Positions 35,704 to 45,556 are shown, counted from the stretch's first letter. The stretch is DNA of 64,000 nt from an uncultured bacterium (GCA_903824675.1 CAIJXV010000005.1:1-64000), one strand, 5' to 3'. Notes: generated by a model from the letters alone, not told the origin. Numbers and translations are program-made.

Positions 35704-36411
35704 ATGGAAAAAGAAGAACAAACGACTGAATCCTTGGAATCGGCTGCCTCCGTAAAGGAGACCCCGTCGATTCGTGAACTTGAAGTGCTCAAGTCCTATT
35801 TTTTTGAACGGGGTTGGCGTTGGGTGGTGGTTATCGTCCTGGCGCTCCTGGCCATGGGCGGGTATCAGATGTACCGGGTGAATCAACGAGCCCAGATCGA
35901 ACGGGCCTCGGCGATGCTCATGTCTGCATCCAACCTGACGACGTTACAGGATATCGTCAAACAGTATCCGACCACGCCGGCTGCGCCGATCTCTTTACTC
36001 CTGCTGGCCCGTTCGCATTTTGACAGCGGGAATTATGCCTTGGCCGATGGAGCCTATGCCGATTTTCAGCTGCGTTATCCGACCCATTTCATGGCCCTTT
36101 CGGCGGAATTAGGGCGAATCAATTGTATGGAAGCCCTGGGTCAGGTGGAAGGCGCCTTGGATGGTTATGCCGGGTTCGTTCGGGCGAATCCAACCCATTT
36201 TCTGGCTCCCCTGGCTCTGTTGGGTAAGGCGCGGGCCTTGACCATTCTGGGACGGTATGGGGAAGCGCGTATCGATTATGAAAATTTCATCGCGGCGCAT
36301 CCCGATAGCCAGTGGGCTCAGGAGGCCGAAGCGGCCCTGTCCCTTCTCGATCGCTCGCGCCCGACGCCGGACGCTCCCGTCAAGCCGGCGGAAGCGCCCG
36401 ATAAGACCTGA
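35704..36411 (+). CDS. Membrane-anchored TPR protein (YfgM/BamD-like)
   Basis: The 235-aa protein has a 37-residue acidic cytoplasmic N-terminus, one transmembrane helix (about residues 38-57, WVVVIVLALLAMGGYQMY), and a periplasmic TPR array with repeats such as ISLLLLARSHFDSGNYALADGAYADF and LALLGKARALTILGRYGEARIDYENFIAAHP. It resembles YfgM-like or tol-pal-associated TPR proteins that scaffold envelope complexes. No Shine-Dalgarno sequence is seen before the ATG. It lies 5 bases upstream of bioF, so it is probably cotranscribed, but a link to biotin is not known. Confidence 0.75.
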   Translation: MEKEEQTTESLESAASVKETPSIRELEVLKSYFFERGWRWVVVIVLALLAMGGYQMYRVNQRAQIERASAMLMSASNLTTLQDIVKQYPTTPAAPISLLLLARSHFDSGNYALADGAYADFQLRYPTHFMALSAELGRINCMEALGQVEGALDGYAGFVRANPTHFLAPLALLGKARALTILGRYGEARIDYENFIAAHPDSQWAQEAEAALSLLDRSRPTPDAPVKPAEAPDKT

Positions 36412-36416
36412 TCCGG

Positions 36417-37604
36417 ATGAATTTCAGAGCCGAAAGCTGGATACCCCAAGTTTTGGCTGAACGGCGCGCCCAAGGGTTGGGGCGGCATCTGGTCCAGATG
36501 CCCCGTGCCGGGGGCAAATTCTTTTCCGATGGGCGCGAATGGCTCAACTTTGCATCGAACGATTATCTCAATCTGGCGGGCCATCCCGCGGTTCTAGCGG
36601 CATCGCGGAAAGCCTTGGATGCGTATGGTGCGGGTGCAGGGGCCTCACGCCTCGTTTCGGGTAATCTTCCCATTCATGAGGAGTTGGAAACCCGCCTGGC
36701 TGAATTAAAGGGATATCCTTCCGCCTTGGTTTTTGGCAGTGGTTTTCTCGCCAATGCCGGCATCATCCCCGCTCTCGTTGGATCGGGTGACACCCTCTTT
36801 GCCGATCGTCTTTCGCATGCCAGTCTCCTCGATGCGGCCCTGTTGTCCCGTGCCCGGCTTCATCGGTTCCGACATAATGATCCCGGGCACCTACAGGTTT
36901 TATTGGAACGTCATGGCGGGGGAGCCGGTCGTCGGTTGATTGTGAGTGAATCGGTTTTTAGCATGGATGGGGATCGGGCGCCGCTCGAGGCCCTGATCGG
37001 ATTGGCCGAACGCCATAATGCCCTGCTTATGATCGATGAAGCGCATGCCACGGGAGTACTGGGTGAGGAGGGTGCCGGTGCCTGTCATGCGGTTGGCGGC
37101 CATTGCCCGGTGAATCTGGCCATGGGGACCCTAAGCAAGGCGCTGGGAAATTACGGTGGATTTGTCGCCTGTTCCCCCTCCATGCGCGATTATTTGATCA
37201 ACCATTCCCGCGCCTTGATCTATACCACGGCCTTGCCTCCTGCGGTGGTCGGCGGGGCCCTCGGCGCGTTGGACGTGCTTCGGGAAAATCCCCGGATGGG
37301 GAGTGAACTGCTCGAACGCGCTGATTATTTTCGCCAGCGTCTGATCCAGGCCGGTTTCCGGGTGGGCGATTCGACGACCCAGATCATTCCGGTCATTCTC
37401 GGCGGGGCCGAGCGGATGGTTCAATGGTCCGCTCGCCTTCGCGAGGTGGGGGTGATGGTTCCGGCCATTCGCGCGCCGACCGTGCCGGTCGGCACTGAAC
37501 GGTTACGTTTTTCCATCACCCTGGCGCATACTCGTGCGGATCTTGAGCGGGCTGTCCAGGCGTTGTGTGACACCTCACCGGTTGTTCAGGGTGGGGACTC
37601 ATGA
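36417..37604 (+). CDS. bioF: 8-amino-7-oxononanoate synthase
   Basis: This 395-aa pyridoxal-phosphate enzyme joins pimeloyl-ACP and alanine in biotin synthesis. Seen: NFASNDYLNLAGHP and GAGAGASRLVSGN in the N-terminal third, DEAHATGVLGEEGAG near residue 205 (PLP-ring Asp), and the PLP-lysine motif MGTLSKALGNYGGF near 235. Length is typical. Its stop overlaps the bioC start (ATGA), coupling the two biotin genes. Distinguishing it from kbl (2-amino-3-ketobutyrate ligase) rests on the bioC neighbour. Confidence 0.88.
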   Translation: MNFRAESWIPQVLAERRAQGLGRHLVQMPRAGGKFFSDGREWLNFASNDYLNLAGHPAVLAASRKALDAYGAGAGASRLVSGNLPIHEELETRLAELKGYPSALVFGSGFLANAGIIPALVGSGDTLFADRLSHASLLDAALLSRARLHRFRHNDPGHLQVLLERHGGGAGRRLIVSESVFSMDGDRAPLEALIGLAERHNALLMIDEAHATGVLGEEGAGACHAVGGHCPVNLAMGTLSKALGNYGGFVACSPSMRDYLINHSRALIYTTALPPAVVGGALGALDVLRENPRMGSELLERADYFRQRLIQAGFRVGDSTTQIIPVILGGAERMVQWSARLREVGVMVPAIRAPTVPVGTERLRFSITLAHTRADLERAVQALCDTSPVVQGGDS

Positions 37605-38434
37605 ACACGGAGGGATCGATGACTCCAGGCCGGCGCTTCTCGGCAGCGGCCGAAACGTATGAGAATTTTGCCGGGGTCCAGAACCGGGTGGCCATTCGTT
37701 TGTTGGAATTGGCTCAAAACGAGATGCCGCGGGGTGGGCCATCCCGGATTTTGGAAATCGGATGTGGAACGGGAGTGTTGACCCGTCTTTTACTGGAAAC
37801 TTTTCCTGCAAGCCGTCTGCTGGCGCTGGACCTTTCCCCGGGCATGATCTGCGCGGCTCGCAAACGGATCGCCAACCCGTTGGATACCCTGGGCTGGGTG
37901 GTTGGAGATGCCGGGGATCTGCCCGTCCATTCTGTCTTTGATGCCGTCTTCAGTAGTTCCGTTTTGCATTGGGCTGACTCCCCGCAGGCGGCCATGCGGG
38001 AAATCGCGCGGAGTCTGAATCCCGGCGGAGTGGCGGCACTCGCGGTCATGACCAAGGGAACCCTGGCTGAATTGCACGCCGTTCGGCGCCGGATAGCTCC
38101 CGATAACCTTCCGTCAGCAGATCTCCCGTCGCCGGATCTCCTCCGCGATGCGATAGGCGACGCGGGTCTGGTAATCCGGAAGGAGGCGCCGGTCGAAATC
38201 CTCGTTACCTATCCTTCTGCCCATTCCCTGTTGAATGCCTTGCATGACCAGGGTTTGACGGGAGGCCGGTTTTCGACATCCGGTCGTCCGCTCTCCCGCA
38301 CCCAATTGCGAAATCTGATCGCAGCGTATGATCGCGATTATTCCGGTCCGGAAGGGGTTCAGGCGACGTACCGGATTCTATGTCTGATCGCTGAAAAATC
38401 GTCGCCTTGCCGTTGTCCAGGCGATCTCTGGTGA
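37601..38434 (+). CDS. bioC: Malonyl-ACP O-methyltransferase BioC
   Basis: The 277-aa class I SAM methyltransferase has ILEIGCGTGVLTRLLLE (residues about 47-63, SAM loop), LLALDLSPGM (acidic strand end) and VFSSSVLHWADSP, the post-motif typical of BioC. It methylates malonyl-ACP so that fatty-acid synthesis can build the pimeloyl chain. Coupled to bioF by a 4-base overlap. No bioH-like esterase gene is visible next to it. Confidence 0.85.
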   Translation: MNTEGSMTPGRRFSAAAETYENFAGVQNRVAIRLLELAQNEMPRGGPSRILEIGCGTGVLTRLLLETFPASRLLALDLSPGMICAARKRIANPLDTLGWVVGDAGDLPVHSVFDAVFSSSVLHWADSPQAAMREIARSLNPGGVAALAVMTKGTLAELHAVRRRIAPDNLPSADLPSPDLLRDAIGDAGLVIRKEAPVEILVTYPSAHSLLNALHDQGLTGGRFSTSGRPLSRTQLRNLIAAYDRDYSGPEGVQATYRILCLIAEKSSPCRCPGDLW

Positions 38435-38468
38435 CCGGTGGGCGATGAACTTGGCGAGGGGAGAGAAG

Positions 38469-39356
38469 ATGATTGCGACTCTTATAAATCCGAAATTGAC
38501 GGTTGAAATCGACACCCGTGGGGCGGAATTATTGCGGATTCGATCGAGTGACGGCTGTGATTATCTCTGGCCCGGCGATCCTGCGGTCTGGGCCGATCGG
38601 GCCCCTCTTTTATTTCCGATTGTCGGGGGTCTTTGGCAGAATACTTATCGGTTGGCCGAACGCGCTTTTATCCTTGAACAGCATGGGTTTGCCCGGCAGA
38701 TGCCCTTTGAACTTCATGACCTTTCAGATCGGCACGCGACCTATGTGCTGACGGATACCGCGGTTACCCGGCTCCAGTATCCTTTCGCCTTTCGGCTGGA
38801 AGTCCGGTATTCCCTTGAAGGCGCCACGGTGTCCGTCGAATATCGATTGACCCATCCCCAGACCGAACCCCTGCCATTTTCAATCGGTGCCCATCCCGGC
38901 TTTCTTTGCCGGTGGCAGGCGGGAGACACGATGGAACACTATTATTTGGAATGGGAAAAAACCGAAACGGCTGACGCGCATGTTTTAAAAAACGGATATC
39001 TAACCGGCGAGCGACGCTGCGTATTCGAGGGCCGTCGGCAATTGCCATTGAAGGCTGAATTATTCGCCCGTGAGGCATTGGTCTTCACCACCCATCAATC
39101 CCGGTCCGTGCGCTTGCGCCGAAGGGATGATTCACGGTTTGTCGAGGTGGAGTTCAAAGGGTTTCCCTTCTTGGGCATCTGGTCCCGACCCGGGGCGTCG
39201 TTTGTCTGCATTGAACCCTGGTACGGTTTTTCAGATCCCGTTGGATATATCGGTGATTTCAGCGAAAAACCGGGGATTCAACTCCTGGAACCGGGTGCCG
39301 TGTTTTCATGTTGTTACCGGATCAAAATTGGACAGGAGATCGACCCGATTTTCTAA
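38469..39356 (+). CDS. Aldose 1-epimerase family protein (LacX-like)
   Basis: The start at 38469 with GGGGAGAG just upstream gives 295 aa; ATG 38445 is an alternative. The galactose-mutarotase fold is indicated by LTVEIDTRGAELLRIRSSDGCDYLWPGDPAVW, HGFARQMPFEL with the first His, and SIGAHPGFLCRW with the second His of the site; FLGIWSRPGASFVCIEPWYG carries the C-terminal Glu. This is the LacX/YihR-like branch. It probably interconverts sugar anomers; substrate unknown. Confidence 0.85.
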   Translation: MIATLINPKLTVEIDTRGAELLRIRSSDGCDYLWPGDPAVWADRAPLLFPIVGGLWQNTYRLAERAFILEQHGFARQMPFELHDLSDRHATYVLTDTAVTRLQYPFAFRLEVRYSLEGATVSVEYRLTHPQTEPLPFSIGAHPGFLCRWQAGDTMEHYYLEWEKTETADAHVLKNGYLTGERRCVFEGRRQLPLKAELFAREALVFTTHQSRSVRLRRRDDSRFVEVEFKGFPFLGIWSRPGASFVCIEPWYGFSDPVGYIGDFSEKPGIQLLEPGAVFSCCYRIKIGQEIDPIF

Positions 39357-39380
39357 GTCCTCGGTGCGAAAACAGATAGT

Positions 39381-39409
39381 TTGCATTAAAACGCCGGAAT
39401 TTGTATAGT
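39381..39409 (+). promoter_or_regulatory. Sigma-70 promoter of infA
   Basis: -35 TTGCAT (39381-39386), 17-base spacer, -10 TATAGT (39404-39409). Start near 39416, giving a leader of about 48 bases before the infA ATG. One mismatch from consensus in the -10 and two in the -35. Confidence 0.75.
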
Positions 39410-39463
39410 TCGCACGTTTGTTATCCGGCGGGCAGGGGCGGGTTTGAATTCAAGGAAAAGTTT

Positions 39464-39706
39464 ATGACTACAGAAACTGAAGGCGGGAAAAAGGACGAAG
39501 CGATCCGCGTCGAAGGCGTGGTGCTTAAAGTTTTGCCGGCGACCATGTATCGGGTCCGGCTGGAAAATGGGCATGAATTATTGGCTCACATTTCCGGTAA
39601 AATGCGCAAGAACTTCATCAAGATCACGACCGGCGACAAAGTGACAGTGGAAATTTCGCCTTACGATTTGACCAAGGGTCGGATCACCTTCCGGCATCGC
39701 ACCTAA
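39464..39706 (+). CDS. infA: Translation initiation factor IF-1
   Basis: The 80-aa protein with AAGGAAAAG before the ATG. The OB fold is clear: [66 protein letters not shown] spans almost the whole length, with the family-typical [12 protein letters not shown] 10-residue acidic/basic N-terminal extension is slightly longer than in E. coli. It binds the 30S A site during initiation. It has its own promoter and terminator, so it is monocistronic. Confidence 0.95.
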   Translation: MTTETEGGKKDEAIRVEGVVLKVLPATMYRVRLENGHELLAHISGKMRKNFIKITTGDKVTVEISPYDLTKGRITFRHRT

Positions 39707-39749
39707 ACCGGCTTCGCCTGTGAACGAATAAAACCCGTGTCTTGAAAAA

Positions 39750-39785
39750 AGCGGGTTTCCCTGACTCTAACCCGCTCCATTTTTG
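39750..39785 (+). terminator. Rho-independent terminator after infA
   Basis: AGCGGGTT (39750-39757) pairs with AACCCGCT (39769-39776), then CCATTTTT. An overlapping alternative hairpin, AAACCCG (39731-39737) with CGGGTTT (39752-39758), is followed on the minus strand by a T run and may end the converging pseudouridine-synthase operon. Confidence 0.75.
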
Positions 39786-39870
39786 GGGCTTGGGTGCCTT
39801 TACTTAAGCCCGCATATTCATCGTTCTGTCGTTTAGCGGCATTGATGTCCCCACGACAATCCAGAAAAAA

Positions 39871-40704
39871 TCAGGTCAGATGCAAACTTTTCAGGCAGGC
39901 TTTGAAATCCGAGGGGAGAGCGGATTCCACTCGAATTCGTTTATTTAAAACCGGGTGTGGAAAGTCGATGATGGCCGCGTGGAGCATCTGGCGGGCGACC
40001 TTGCGCAACGCGTCTGGCAGGGCTTTGCGGGTCCCATAGGCGGCATCGCCCACGAGGGGATGTCGCAGGGTTTGCAGATGGCGCCGGATTTGGTGAGTGC
40101 GTCCGGTTTCGATTTTAACGCGGAGATGGGATGCCTGGGGATTTGAATCCAGAACCCGCAAATGAGTGATGGCCGGTTGACCATCCAACGGTTCACGGAT
40201 GACTTGTTCACGGGGTTCCACGGTGCCCCGAACCACGGCATGATACAGTTTTAAGATTCGCTGATCCTTAAACAAGGGGATCATGGCATCGAAAGCGCTT
40301 GCCGTCAGGGCCACCACGAGACAACCGGTGGTGTCCCGGTCCAGCCGATGGACCACTCGCAGGTCGTCCGTTTTACGGATCGAGCGCATCAAGGCCTCGA
40401 TTCCCTTGTCCCCCGTGGTTTCGATCCCGGCGGGTTTGTCGATGACCAGGTAATCGGCGTCTTCATGGAGGATTCGGGGCACGAAATGGGTGGGGGCGCC
40501 GGTGTCGACTCCGAAAAATTCGATGCGATCCCGGGGTTTGAGCGGATGCCGACTCATCCAGATCCGGCGTCCATTGACAAACACCCGGCGTTCATCGATG
40601 AGCCGTTTGGCGTGGTTACGGGACAAGCCCGTGCTGGCCGCAAGAAAATCCTGCAACGTGGCGCCCTTGGTCTGGGCGGGGACGATCCATTCACGGGGTT
40701 TCAT
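39871..40704 (-). CDS. RluA-family pseudouridine synthase
   Basis: The 277-aa protein carries an N-terminal S4 RNA-binding domain (TLQDFLAASTGLSRNHAKRLIDERRVFVNGRRI, about residues 16-48) and the RluA catalytic motif VVHRLDRDTTGCLVVALT near 145-160, where the Asp is the nucleophile. The ending is ETGRTHQIRRHL...VGDAAYG, also conserved. It isomerises uridine in rRNA or tRNA; the exact target (RluD- or RluC-like) cannot be read. Cotranscribed with the ThuA-like gene. Confidence 0.9.
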   Translation of the reverse strand: MKPREWIVPAQTKGATLQDFLAASTGLSRNHAKRLIDERRVFVNGRRIWMSRHPLKPRDRIEFFGVDTGAPTHFVPRILHEDADYLVIDKPAGIETTGDKGIEALMRSIRKTDDLRVVHRLDRDTTGCLVVALTASAFDAMIPLFKDQRILKLYHAVVRGTVEPREQVIREPLDGQPAITHLRVLDSNPQASHLRVKIETGRTHQIRRHLQTLRHPLVGDAAYGTRKALPDALRKVARQMLHAAIIDFPHPVLNKRIRVESALPSDFKACLKSLHLT

Positions 40705-40705
40705 C

Positions 40706-41395
40706 TCAGGTCACCCTGCCGGTGGCCGCCCACTCGCATCCCCGCAGGAGAAGCTTCTGGAACTCGGGATTGATGAAAGTATCCATGACATGTCCTTCCC
40801 AGACATGTCCCAGGATGCAGTGAAAAATACGGCCTTTGCCGTAGGATTTGACGATCACGACGGGTTCGTCACGGCCCGTCCCGCCCGACTCGGGAGACGA
40901 GAAAGCCGTTGCGAGGGTTTGAAACGGGGTGTGGTGCATATGGACGAGACGGTGATAGAGCTCGTCCGGGTGGTTTTTCAGGACCCCCGGCAGGTTCTGG
41001 GTGATCGGATGGGTCGGGTCGGTGATTTTGATGTCGAAATTATGATAGGCACCATGAGCTGTGCCTTCCCGCCAGGTCAAGGCGCACATTTCTTCAAATT
41101 CATGCCAGCCTTCGAAGGCGTTATTGGTGGCATGCAGGATGCAGACACCGGCCCCGTTCCGGACGGCTTGGACAAAATTCTGTTGCGCCGTATCACCCCA
41201 CGACGGGCCATTATAGTCGATGAAAAATAACTGGACCCGTTTCAAGGCGCCGGCATCGGCCAGCGTTTCGATCGGAGTGGTCGTCAGCGTCACCTCGAAG
41301 CGCCCTGTTTTTTGCATCAGTTCCTGGCAGAACGGGGCGGAACGGGACCAATCATGATTGTTAGCACCCGTGATCAGCAGGGTTGCGATGGACAT
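40706..41395 (-). CDS. ThuA-like (glutamine-amidotransferase fold) protein
   Basis: The 229-aa protein begins with IATLLITGANNHDWSRSAPFCQELMQ, the ThuA start, and shows GAGVCILHATNNAFEGWHEFEEM and the metal/His-rich ITDPTHPITQNLP, then IFHCILGHVWEGHV. The ThuA fold resembles class I amidotransferases but lacks their catalytic set. Such proteins are very abundant in PVC bacteria and are linked to trehalose or other sugar use. Function is unknown here. It precedes the pseudouridine synthase by one base. Confidence 0.85.
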   Translation of the reverse strand: MSIATLLITGANNHDWSRSAPFCQELMQKTGRFEVTLTTTPIETLADAGALKRVQLFFIDYNGPSWGDTAQQNFVQAVRNGAGVCILHATNNAFEGWHEFEEMCALTWREGTAHGAYHNFDIKITDPTHPITQNLPGVLKNHPDELYHRLVHMHHTPFQTLATAFSSPESGGTGRDEPVVIVKSYGKGRIFHCILGHVWEGHVMDTFINPEFQKLLLRGCEWAATGRVT

Positions 41396-41476
41396 GTCGA
41401 CTCCGGATGAGGAGGGTTGGCAAAACGATGAATATTAGGAACACGGGGATGATTGAATCCGAAAACGGCTTGCGAA

Positions 41477-42751
41477 TCAAGTTATCGTTTTCCAGAGGAG
41501 GATCAGGTTCAGACAGATGACCACGATGGCAATCATCCAAAGCCAGATTTTCCCCCAAGAAGTGTTGGCATGAGATCCCATCACCTGGGGCGATGAGGTC
41601 AGGTAAATCTGGAGTACGATGGTGAACGGCAGTTGGATGCTTAACAGGACTTGCGAGAGAATCAGGGCCTGGAACGTGTTGGTGACGAACATGACTCCGA
41701 GCAATGCCAGCCCGACGGTAAGTCCCACTCCCATTCGGGACGGGGTGTTTTGAATATCATAATGCCGGCCGAACAATCCGGAAAAAATGGAACCGCCGGC
41801 CATTCCCGCCGTGACGGTTGCCGTTAGTCCGGCACAGAGCAGGGCGAGGGCGAAAACGGTGGCGGCCAGGGGACCGTTATGTCCCAGGATGGGGTAAAGC
41901 ATTTTTTCGGCCTGTTCCAGGGAGGTCACGACTGTTTTTTCTCTGAAAAAGGTCGCGGCGGCCAGCAGGATCATGGCGCTGTTGATCATCCATCCCACGA
42001 TCATCGATACCAAAGTGTCCAGCCATTCGAATTTCAGGTGGCTTATAATCGCGTGTTCGCCCTGGGTATGCCATTCCCGATTTTGGATCACTTCCGAATG
42101 CAAGAACAGATTGTGCGGCATCACCACCGCGCCCAATACGCTCATGATAATCAGGATCGATTCGGGGGGTAGGGCGGGGGTCACCCAGCCGGCTACCGCG
42201 GCACCCCACCGGGTATCGACCAGCGTCAGTTCAAACAGAAAGGCAAGCCCGATCAAGGACACAAACCCCACGATGAGTTTTTCCAGGCGCCGGTAGGAAT
42301 TCCAGATGAGCAGCCCCGCCACCACCAGGGCAGTCAAGGTGGCCCCGATTTTGAGCGGGAGATGAAACAGCATCTGAAGCGCAATGCCCCCCCCTAGGAT
42401 CTCAGCGAATGCCGTGGCGATGGAGGCTAGAACCGCCGACCCCAGGACCGGACGCGATATCCAGCGCGGAAGGTGAGAGGTGGCTGACTCGGCCAGACAG
42501 GATCCGGTGACGATTCCCAGATGGGCGGCATTATGTTGCAGGACGATGAGCATGATTGTGCTCAGCGTGACCACCCATAAGAGCTGGTACCCATACTGGG
42601 AGCCGGCGGCGACATTCGAGGCCCAGTTCCCGGGATCGATGAAACCAACCGTCACCAGTAGGCCGGGGCCCAGGAACCGGAGCGCATTCAACGCGCCGAC
42701 CATTTGTTTTCTCCCCACCCAATGCTGGCGAAGATGTTCAGTCAGTCCCAT
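41477..42751 (-). CDS. Nramp-family divalent metal transporter
   Basis: The start at 42751 gives 424 aa, with GAGGCGG upstream; a TTG- or ATG-initiated longer frame to 43036 adds non-homologous residues. The family motif FIDPGNWASNVAAGSQYGY (metal-binding DPGN in TM1) is at about residues 39-57, and the TM6 motif shows as VVMPHNLFLHSE (MPH). About 11 membrane helices are seen. It imports Mn2+ or Fe2+ with protons. It may be called mntH-like, but the metal is not proven by sequence. Confidence 0.88.
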   Translation of the reverse strand: MGLTEHLRQHWVGRKQMVGALNALRFLGPGLLVTVGFIDPGNWASNVAAGSQYGYQLLWVVTLSTIMLIVLQHNAAHLGIVTGSCLAESATSHLPRWISRPVLGSAVLASIATAFAEILGGGIALQMLFHLPLKIGATLTALVVAGLLIWNSYRRLEKLIVGFVSLIGLAFLFELTLVDTRWGAAVAGWVTPALPPESILIIMSVLGAVVMPHNLFLHSEVIQNREWHTQGEHAIISHLKFEWLDTLVSMIVGWMINSAMILLAAATFFREKTVVTSLEQAEKMLYPILGHNGPLAATVFALALLCAGLTATVTAGMAGGSIFSGLFGRHYDIQNTPSRMGVGLTVGLALLGVMFVTNTFQALILSQVLLSIQLPFTIVLQIYLTSSPQVMGSHANTSWGKIWLWMIAIVVICLNLILLWKTIT

Positions 42752-43065
42752 GGGGATATCCGCCTCGTGGTAACACGTTGTTGTGCTGATAACAGGGACG
42801 ATGCCCGAAGGAGGCGATAAAATCAAGACTGCAATTGAAATCGGGTGGCCGGCCTGGAACCATTGGGCCGTTTTTGAATGATAAGGAGGAGAACCTTGAC
42901 GGCATCCCCCTCTGCTCAACGGGTTCCACGTTGTTCGCCTCGATTTCGATGTTGAGCCCCGGTTTCGACCGACTCTGGCCTGCTGTTGGCCCGCGGGTGT
43001 ATAACCCCATCGGCCGTTCGTTTCAATCGATGCCATGCCGCTGAAATGAGATTCCGCTCCGGACC
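42752..43065. other. Leader region of the Nramp gene
   Basis: This 314-bp gap separates the transporter start from the PPC gene stop. The minus-strand Shine-Dalgarno GAGGCG (42761-42766) is complementary to CGCCTC at 42811-42816 of the same transcript, a possible short occluding stem. No riboswitch class or Fur/MntR site is recognisable. Confidence 0.3.
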
Positions 43066-43539
43066 TTATTTCTTTCGCTTAACGCGCCTTCCTCCCGTGG
43101 GGTCCAATAGTTTGAAGCCGGTGGTGGAATCCAGCATACGACGGGCTTGATTGGGGCCGAGTTCGAGCAGGACAATTTCAAGGACTTGCCATACTTTAAC
43201 TCCCGCACGGACACAGCCGGTGATCGTTTTTGTTCGTCGCCCCGCGGCGATATGCATATGCAAAATGGCGGTTCCCCCGGCATCTGGAAACAACGTGCCG
43301 ACGCCGGCAATTTCATGGGCGTCGGGGAGGCGTGTGAACATCGGCGTGACGGGGCGTGCGGCGCGATGGCGGGGGCCGACAACCAGACGGGAATCGATAT
43401 CGGCGCCCCCCACCGCCCAGAGAACTGCGGCGGAAATCCCGTGATCCTTTGCAAATTGCTCGACGATTTCGTGCAGGATTTCATCCTGCTCCAATCGCAG
43501 GATGAACACCCGGTTCAAAGTGGTCTGTGTGTATTTCAT
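43066..43539 (-). CDS. PPC-domain (DUF296) DNA-binding protein
   Basis: ATG 43539 gives 157 aa; a TTG-started longer form reaches 43590. The PPC fold shows as YTQTTLNRVFILRLEQDEILHEIVEQFAKDHGISAAVLWAVGGAD at the N-terminus and ILHMHIAAGRRTKTITGCVRAGVKVWQVLEIVLLEL in the middle, with the metal-type His pair HMH. Known from plant AT-hook proteins; in bacteria the function is open. A Lys/Arg-rich tail ends the protein. It is a single gene, divergent from the hydrolase gene. Confidence 0.85.
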   Translation of the reverse strand: MKYTQTTLNRVFILRLEQDEILHEIVEQFAKDHGISAAVLWAVGGADIDSRLVVGPRHRAARPVTPMFTRLPDAHEIAGVGTLFPDAGGTAILHMHIAAGRRTKTITGCVRAGVKVWQVLEIVLLELGPNQARRMLDSTTGFKLLDPTGGRRVKRKK

Positions 43540-43608
43540 TGATTCTTCGCTTGATTTTGAGACCGGGGCTGTCCTACGCTTGATGGCCAACCGATAAGGA
43601 GATGCCCC

Positions 43609-44664
43609 ATGTCATTCCGCAACTTGAGTCCACAGGATATGTTCTTCAAACTGGCGCTTGAAAACAAGCCCCGATTTAAATTCGATCCCCGGAAAAACTC
43701 AAACTTCAAGGCCTGGAAAGCACAGGCGATCCCCGCGGTGAAAGCCTGCCTCGGCCGCTTTCCGGATCGCGTGCCGGTGAATGCTCAATTGATGGCCGAG
43801 TGGGAGCACGACGGTCTGATCAAACAGCGTTGGTTGATTGATGTGCAACGCCATATTTCCGCCATCCTGCTGGTGAACCGTCCCCAGTCGATCAAGCCCC
43901 GGGAAAAACGTCCGGCGATCCTCTGTTGGCACGGGCATGGTGCCTTCGGCAAGGAACCGGTGATGGGTAACTGTTTTTCGCCCGAGGTCCGGCAGAGTGA
44001 AGCCAACCATAATTATTCCTATGGGCACCAAATGGCCAAACAGGGGTTTGTGACCTATGCCATCGACTGGATCGGGTGCGGGGAACGCAATGACGACAAT
44101 AAACCCAATTTTAAAAACAATCGCGGCAATCGCGATTGGTGCAATCTCTACTATTTGCACGCCACGATGCTGGGGATGACCTCGATTTCGATTAATGTGA
44201 CCCATGGAATGGCGGCGACCGATTTTGTCAGCACCCTGCCGTTTGTCGATGGGCGTCGGTTGGGGGTTATGGGGCTCAGCGGCGGAGGAACGATGACGGT
44301 TTGGACGGCCTTTTGCGATCCGCGGTTTTCGGCGGTAGAAATCATCTGTTACAGCGACCTGTGGCCCTATTTCGGCATCCGCGATCTCAATTATTGCGGG
44401 ATGCAGGTGGCGCCGGGTCTTTTTACCCTGGTGGATCTGCCCGATCTGCAGGGATTATTGGCGCCCAAACCCCTGTTGGTGGACATCGCGGCCAATGACA
44501 CCTGTTTCGTGATCGATACCGCCATGACTTGCTTCAAGCAGGTCCAAGGTATTTACAAAGCCGCCGGAGCTGCCAAAAATCTGGAATTGGATCTTTTTCC
44601 CGGCGAACACAGTTGGGGTGGGAATAAATCCGTCGCTTTCTTCCGCAAACACCTGAAGGGTTGA
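43609..44664 (+). CDS. Alpha/beta hydrolase, dienelactone/acetyl-xylan-esterase type
   Basis: AAGGAG lies ahead of the ATG. The 351-aa protein shows the fold landmarks: [14 protein letters not shown] (oxyanion strand), nucleophile elbow [14 protein letters not shown] (about residue 224), Asp in [13 protein letters not shown], and His in GEHSWGG. The N-terminus has no signal peptide, so it acts in the cytoplasm. It resembles the CE7/acetyl-xylan-esterase-like hydrolases common in PVC bacteria. Substrate not known. The endonuclease IV gene follows after 2 bases. Confidence 0.8.
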   Translation: MSFRNLSPQDMFFKLALENKPRFKFDPRKNSNFKAWKAQAIPAVKACLGRFPDRVPVNAQLMAEWEHDGLIKQRWLIDVQRHISAILLVNRPQSIKPREKRPAILCWHGHGAFGKEPVMGNCFSPEVRQSEANHNYSYGHQMAKQGFVTYAIDWIGCGERNDDNKPNFKNNRGNRDWCNLYYLHATMLGMTSISINVTHGMAATDFVSTLPFVDGRRLGVMGLSGGGTMTVWTAFCDPRFSAVEIICYSDLWPYFGIRDLNYCGMQVAPGLFTLVDLPDLQGLLAPKPLLVDIAANDTCFVIDTAMTCFKQVQGIYKAAGAAKNLELDLFPGEHSWGGNKSVAFFRKHLKG

Positions 44665-44666
44665 CT

Positions 44667-45518
44667 ATGAAATGGGTCGGCGCCCATGTCAGCATTGGGG
44701 GAGGAGTCTCCAACGCCCCGATCAACGCGGCGGCGATCGGGGCGACGGCTTTTGGCCTGTTCACCAAGAACCAGCGCCAATGGGCGGCTCCTCCTTGTCC
44801 GGATGAACAGGCTCAAGCCTTCAAATCAGGTTGCGCGGAAAAAGGATTTCAGTCGGCGCAAATCCTGGCCCACGATAGCTACCTCATCAATCTTGCCAGC
44901 CCAGACGCCGAGGCGCGGGAAAAGTCCTACAAGGCGTTTTTAGACGAGATGCAGCGATGCGCGCAACTGGGTATTTCCCTGCTGAATTTTCATCCGGGAA
45001 GTCATTTGAACCAGATTCCACTTGAAAAAGCACTGGCTTTTGTGGCTGACAACATCAATCGGGTCCTGTCCGCTACTCGTGGGGTCACCGCGGTCATTGA
45101 AAATACGGCCGGGCAGGGGTCCAATATCGGTCGTAGTTTTGAAGAACTAGCCGAGATCATTGCTCAAGTTGACGACAAAAAACGCGTGGGCGTTTGTATC
45201 GACACCTGTCATGCCTTTGCCGCGGGATACGATTGGCGATCCCCTGCGTCGTATGCGGCGACCTGGAAGGCCTTCGAGTCGATTATCGGGCTTAAATATT
45301 TGCGCGGGATGCATCTGAATGATTCCAAGGGGGAATTCAACAACCATTTGGATCGTCATGCCTCGCTGGGCGCCGGAACCCTGGGTTGGCCTGTTTTCAA
45401 ACGATTGATGCAGGATTCGCGATTGGACAAAATCCCGCTCATTCTGGAAACGCCCGACGATTCAATCTGGGCAGAAGAAATTCGGACGCTTGCTGAGTTT
45501 GAGCGTGCAGCGGGATAA
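44667..45518 (+). CDS. nfo: Endonuclease IV (AP endonuclease)
   Basis: The ATG at 44667 gives 283 aa. Metal ligands and strands of the TIM barrel are visible: [18 protein letters not shown] at the N-terminus, [26 protein letters not shown] with Glu, [43 protein letters not shown], and [10 protein letters not shown] at the end. It nicks DNA 5' to abasic sites in base-excision repair. It starts 2 bases after the hydrolase stop, so the two share a transcript. Confidence 0.95.
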   Translation: MKWVGAHVSIGGGVSNAPINAAAIGATAFGLFTKNQRQWAAPPCPDEQAQAFKSGCAEKGFQSAQILAHDSYLINLASPDAEAREKSYKAFLDEMQRCAQLGISLLNFHPGSHLNQIPLEKALAFVADNINRVLSATRGVTAVIENTAGQGSNIGRSFEELAEIIAQVDDKKRVGVCIDTCHAFAAGYDWRSPASYAATWKAFESIIGLKYLRGMHLNDSKGEFNNHLDRHASLGAGTLGWPVFKRLMQDSRLDKIPLILETPDDSIWAEEIRTLAEFERAAG

Positions 45519-45556
45519 CCCCTAGCTCATCGGCATAAGATCTGGAAGGAGCCTTC

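Noticed and set aside
35349-35792. Minus-strand frame of 147 codons
   Set aside because: Crosses the MITE-like element and a terminator and overlaps the TPR gene start; no domain.
42752-42830. Mn2+ (yybP-ykoY) riboswitch upstream of the Nramp gene
   Set aside because: Only a 6-bp stem over the ribosome site is visible; the conserved junction motifs of that riboswitch are not found.
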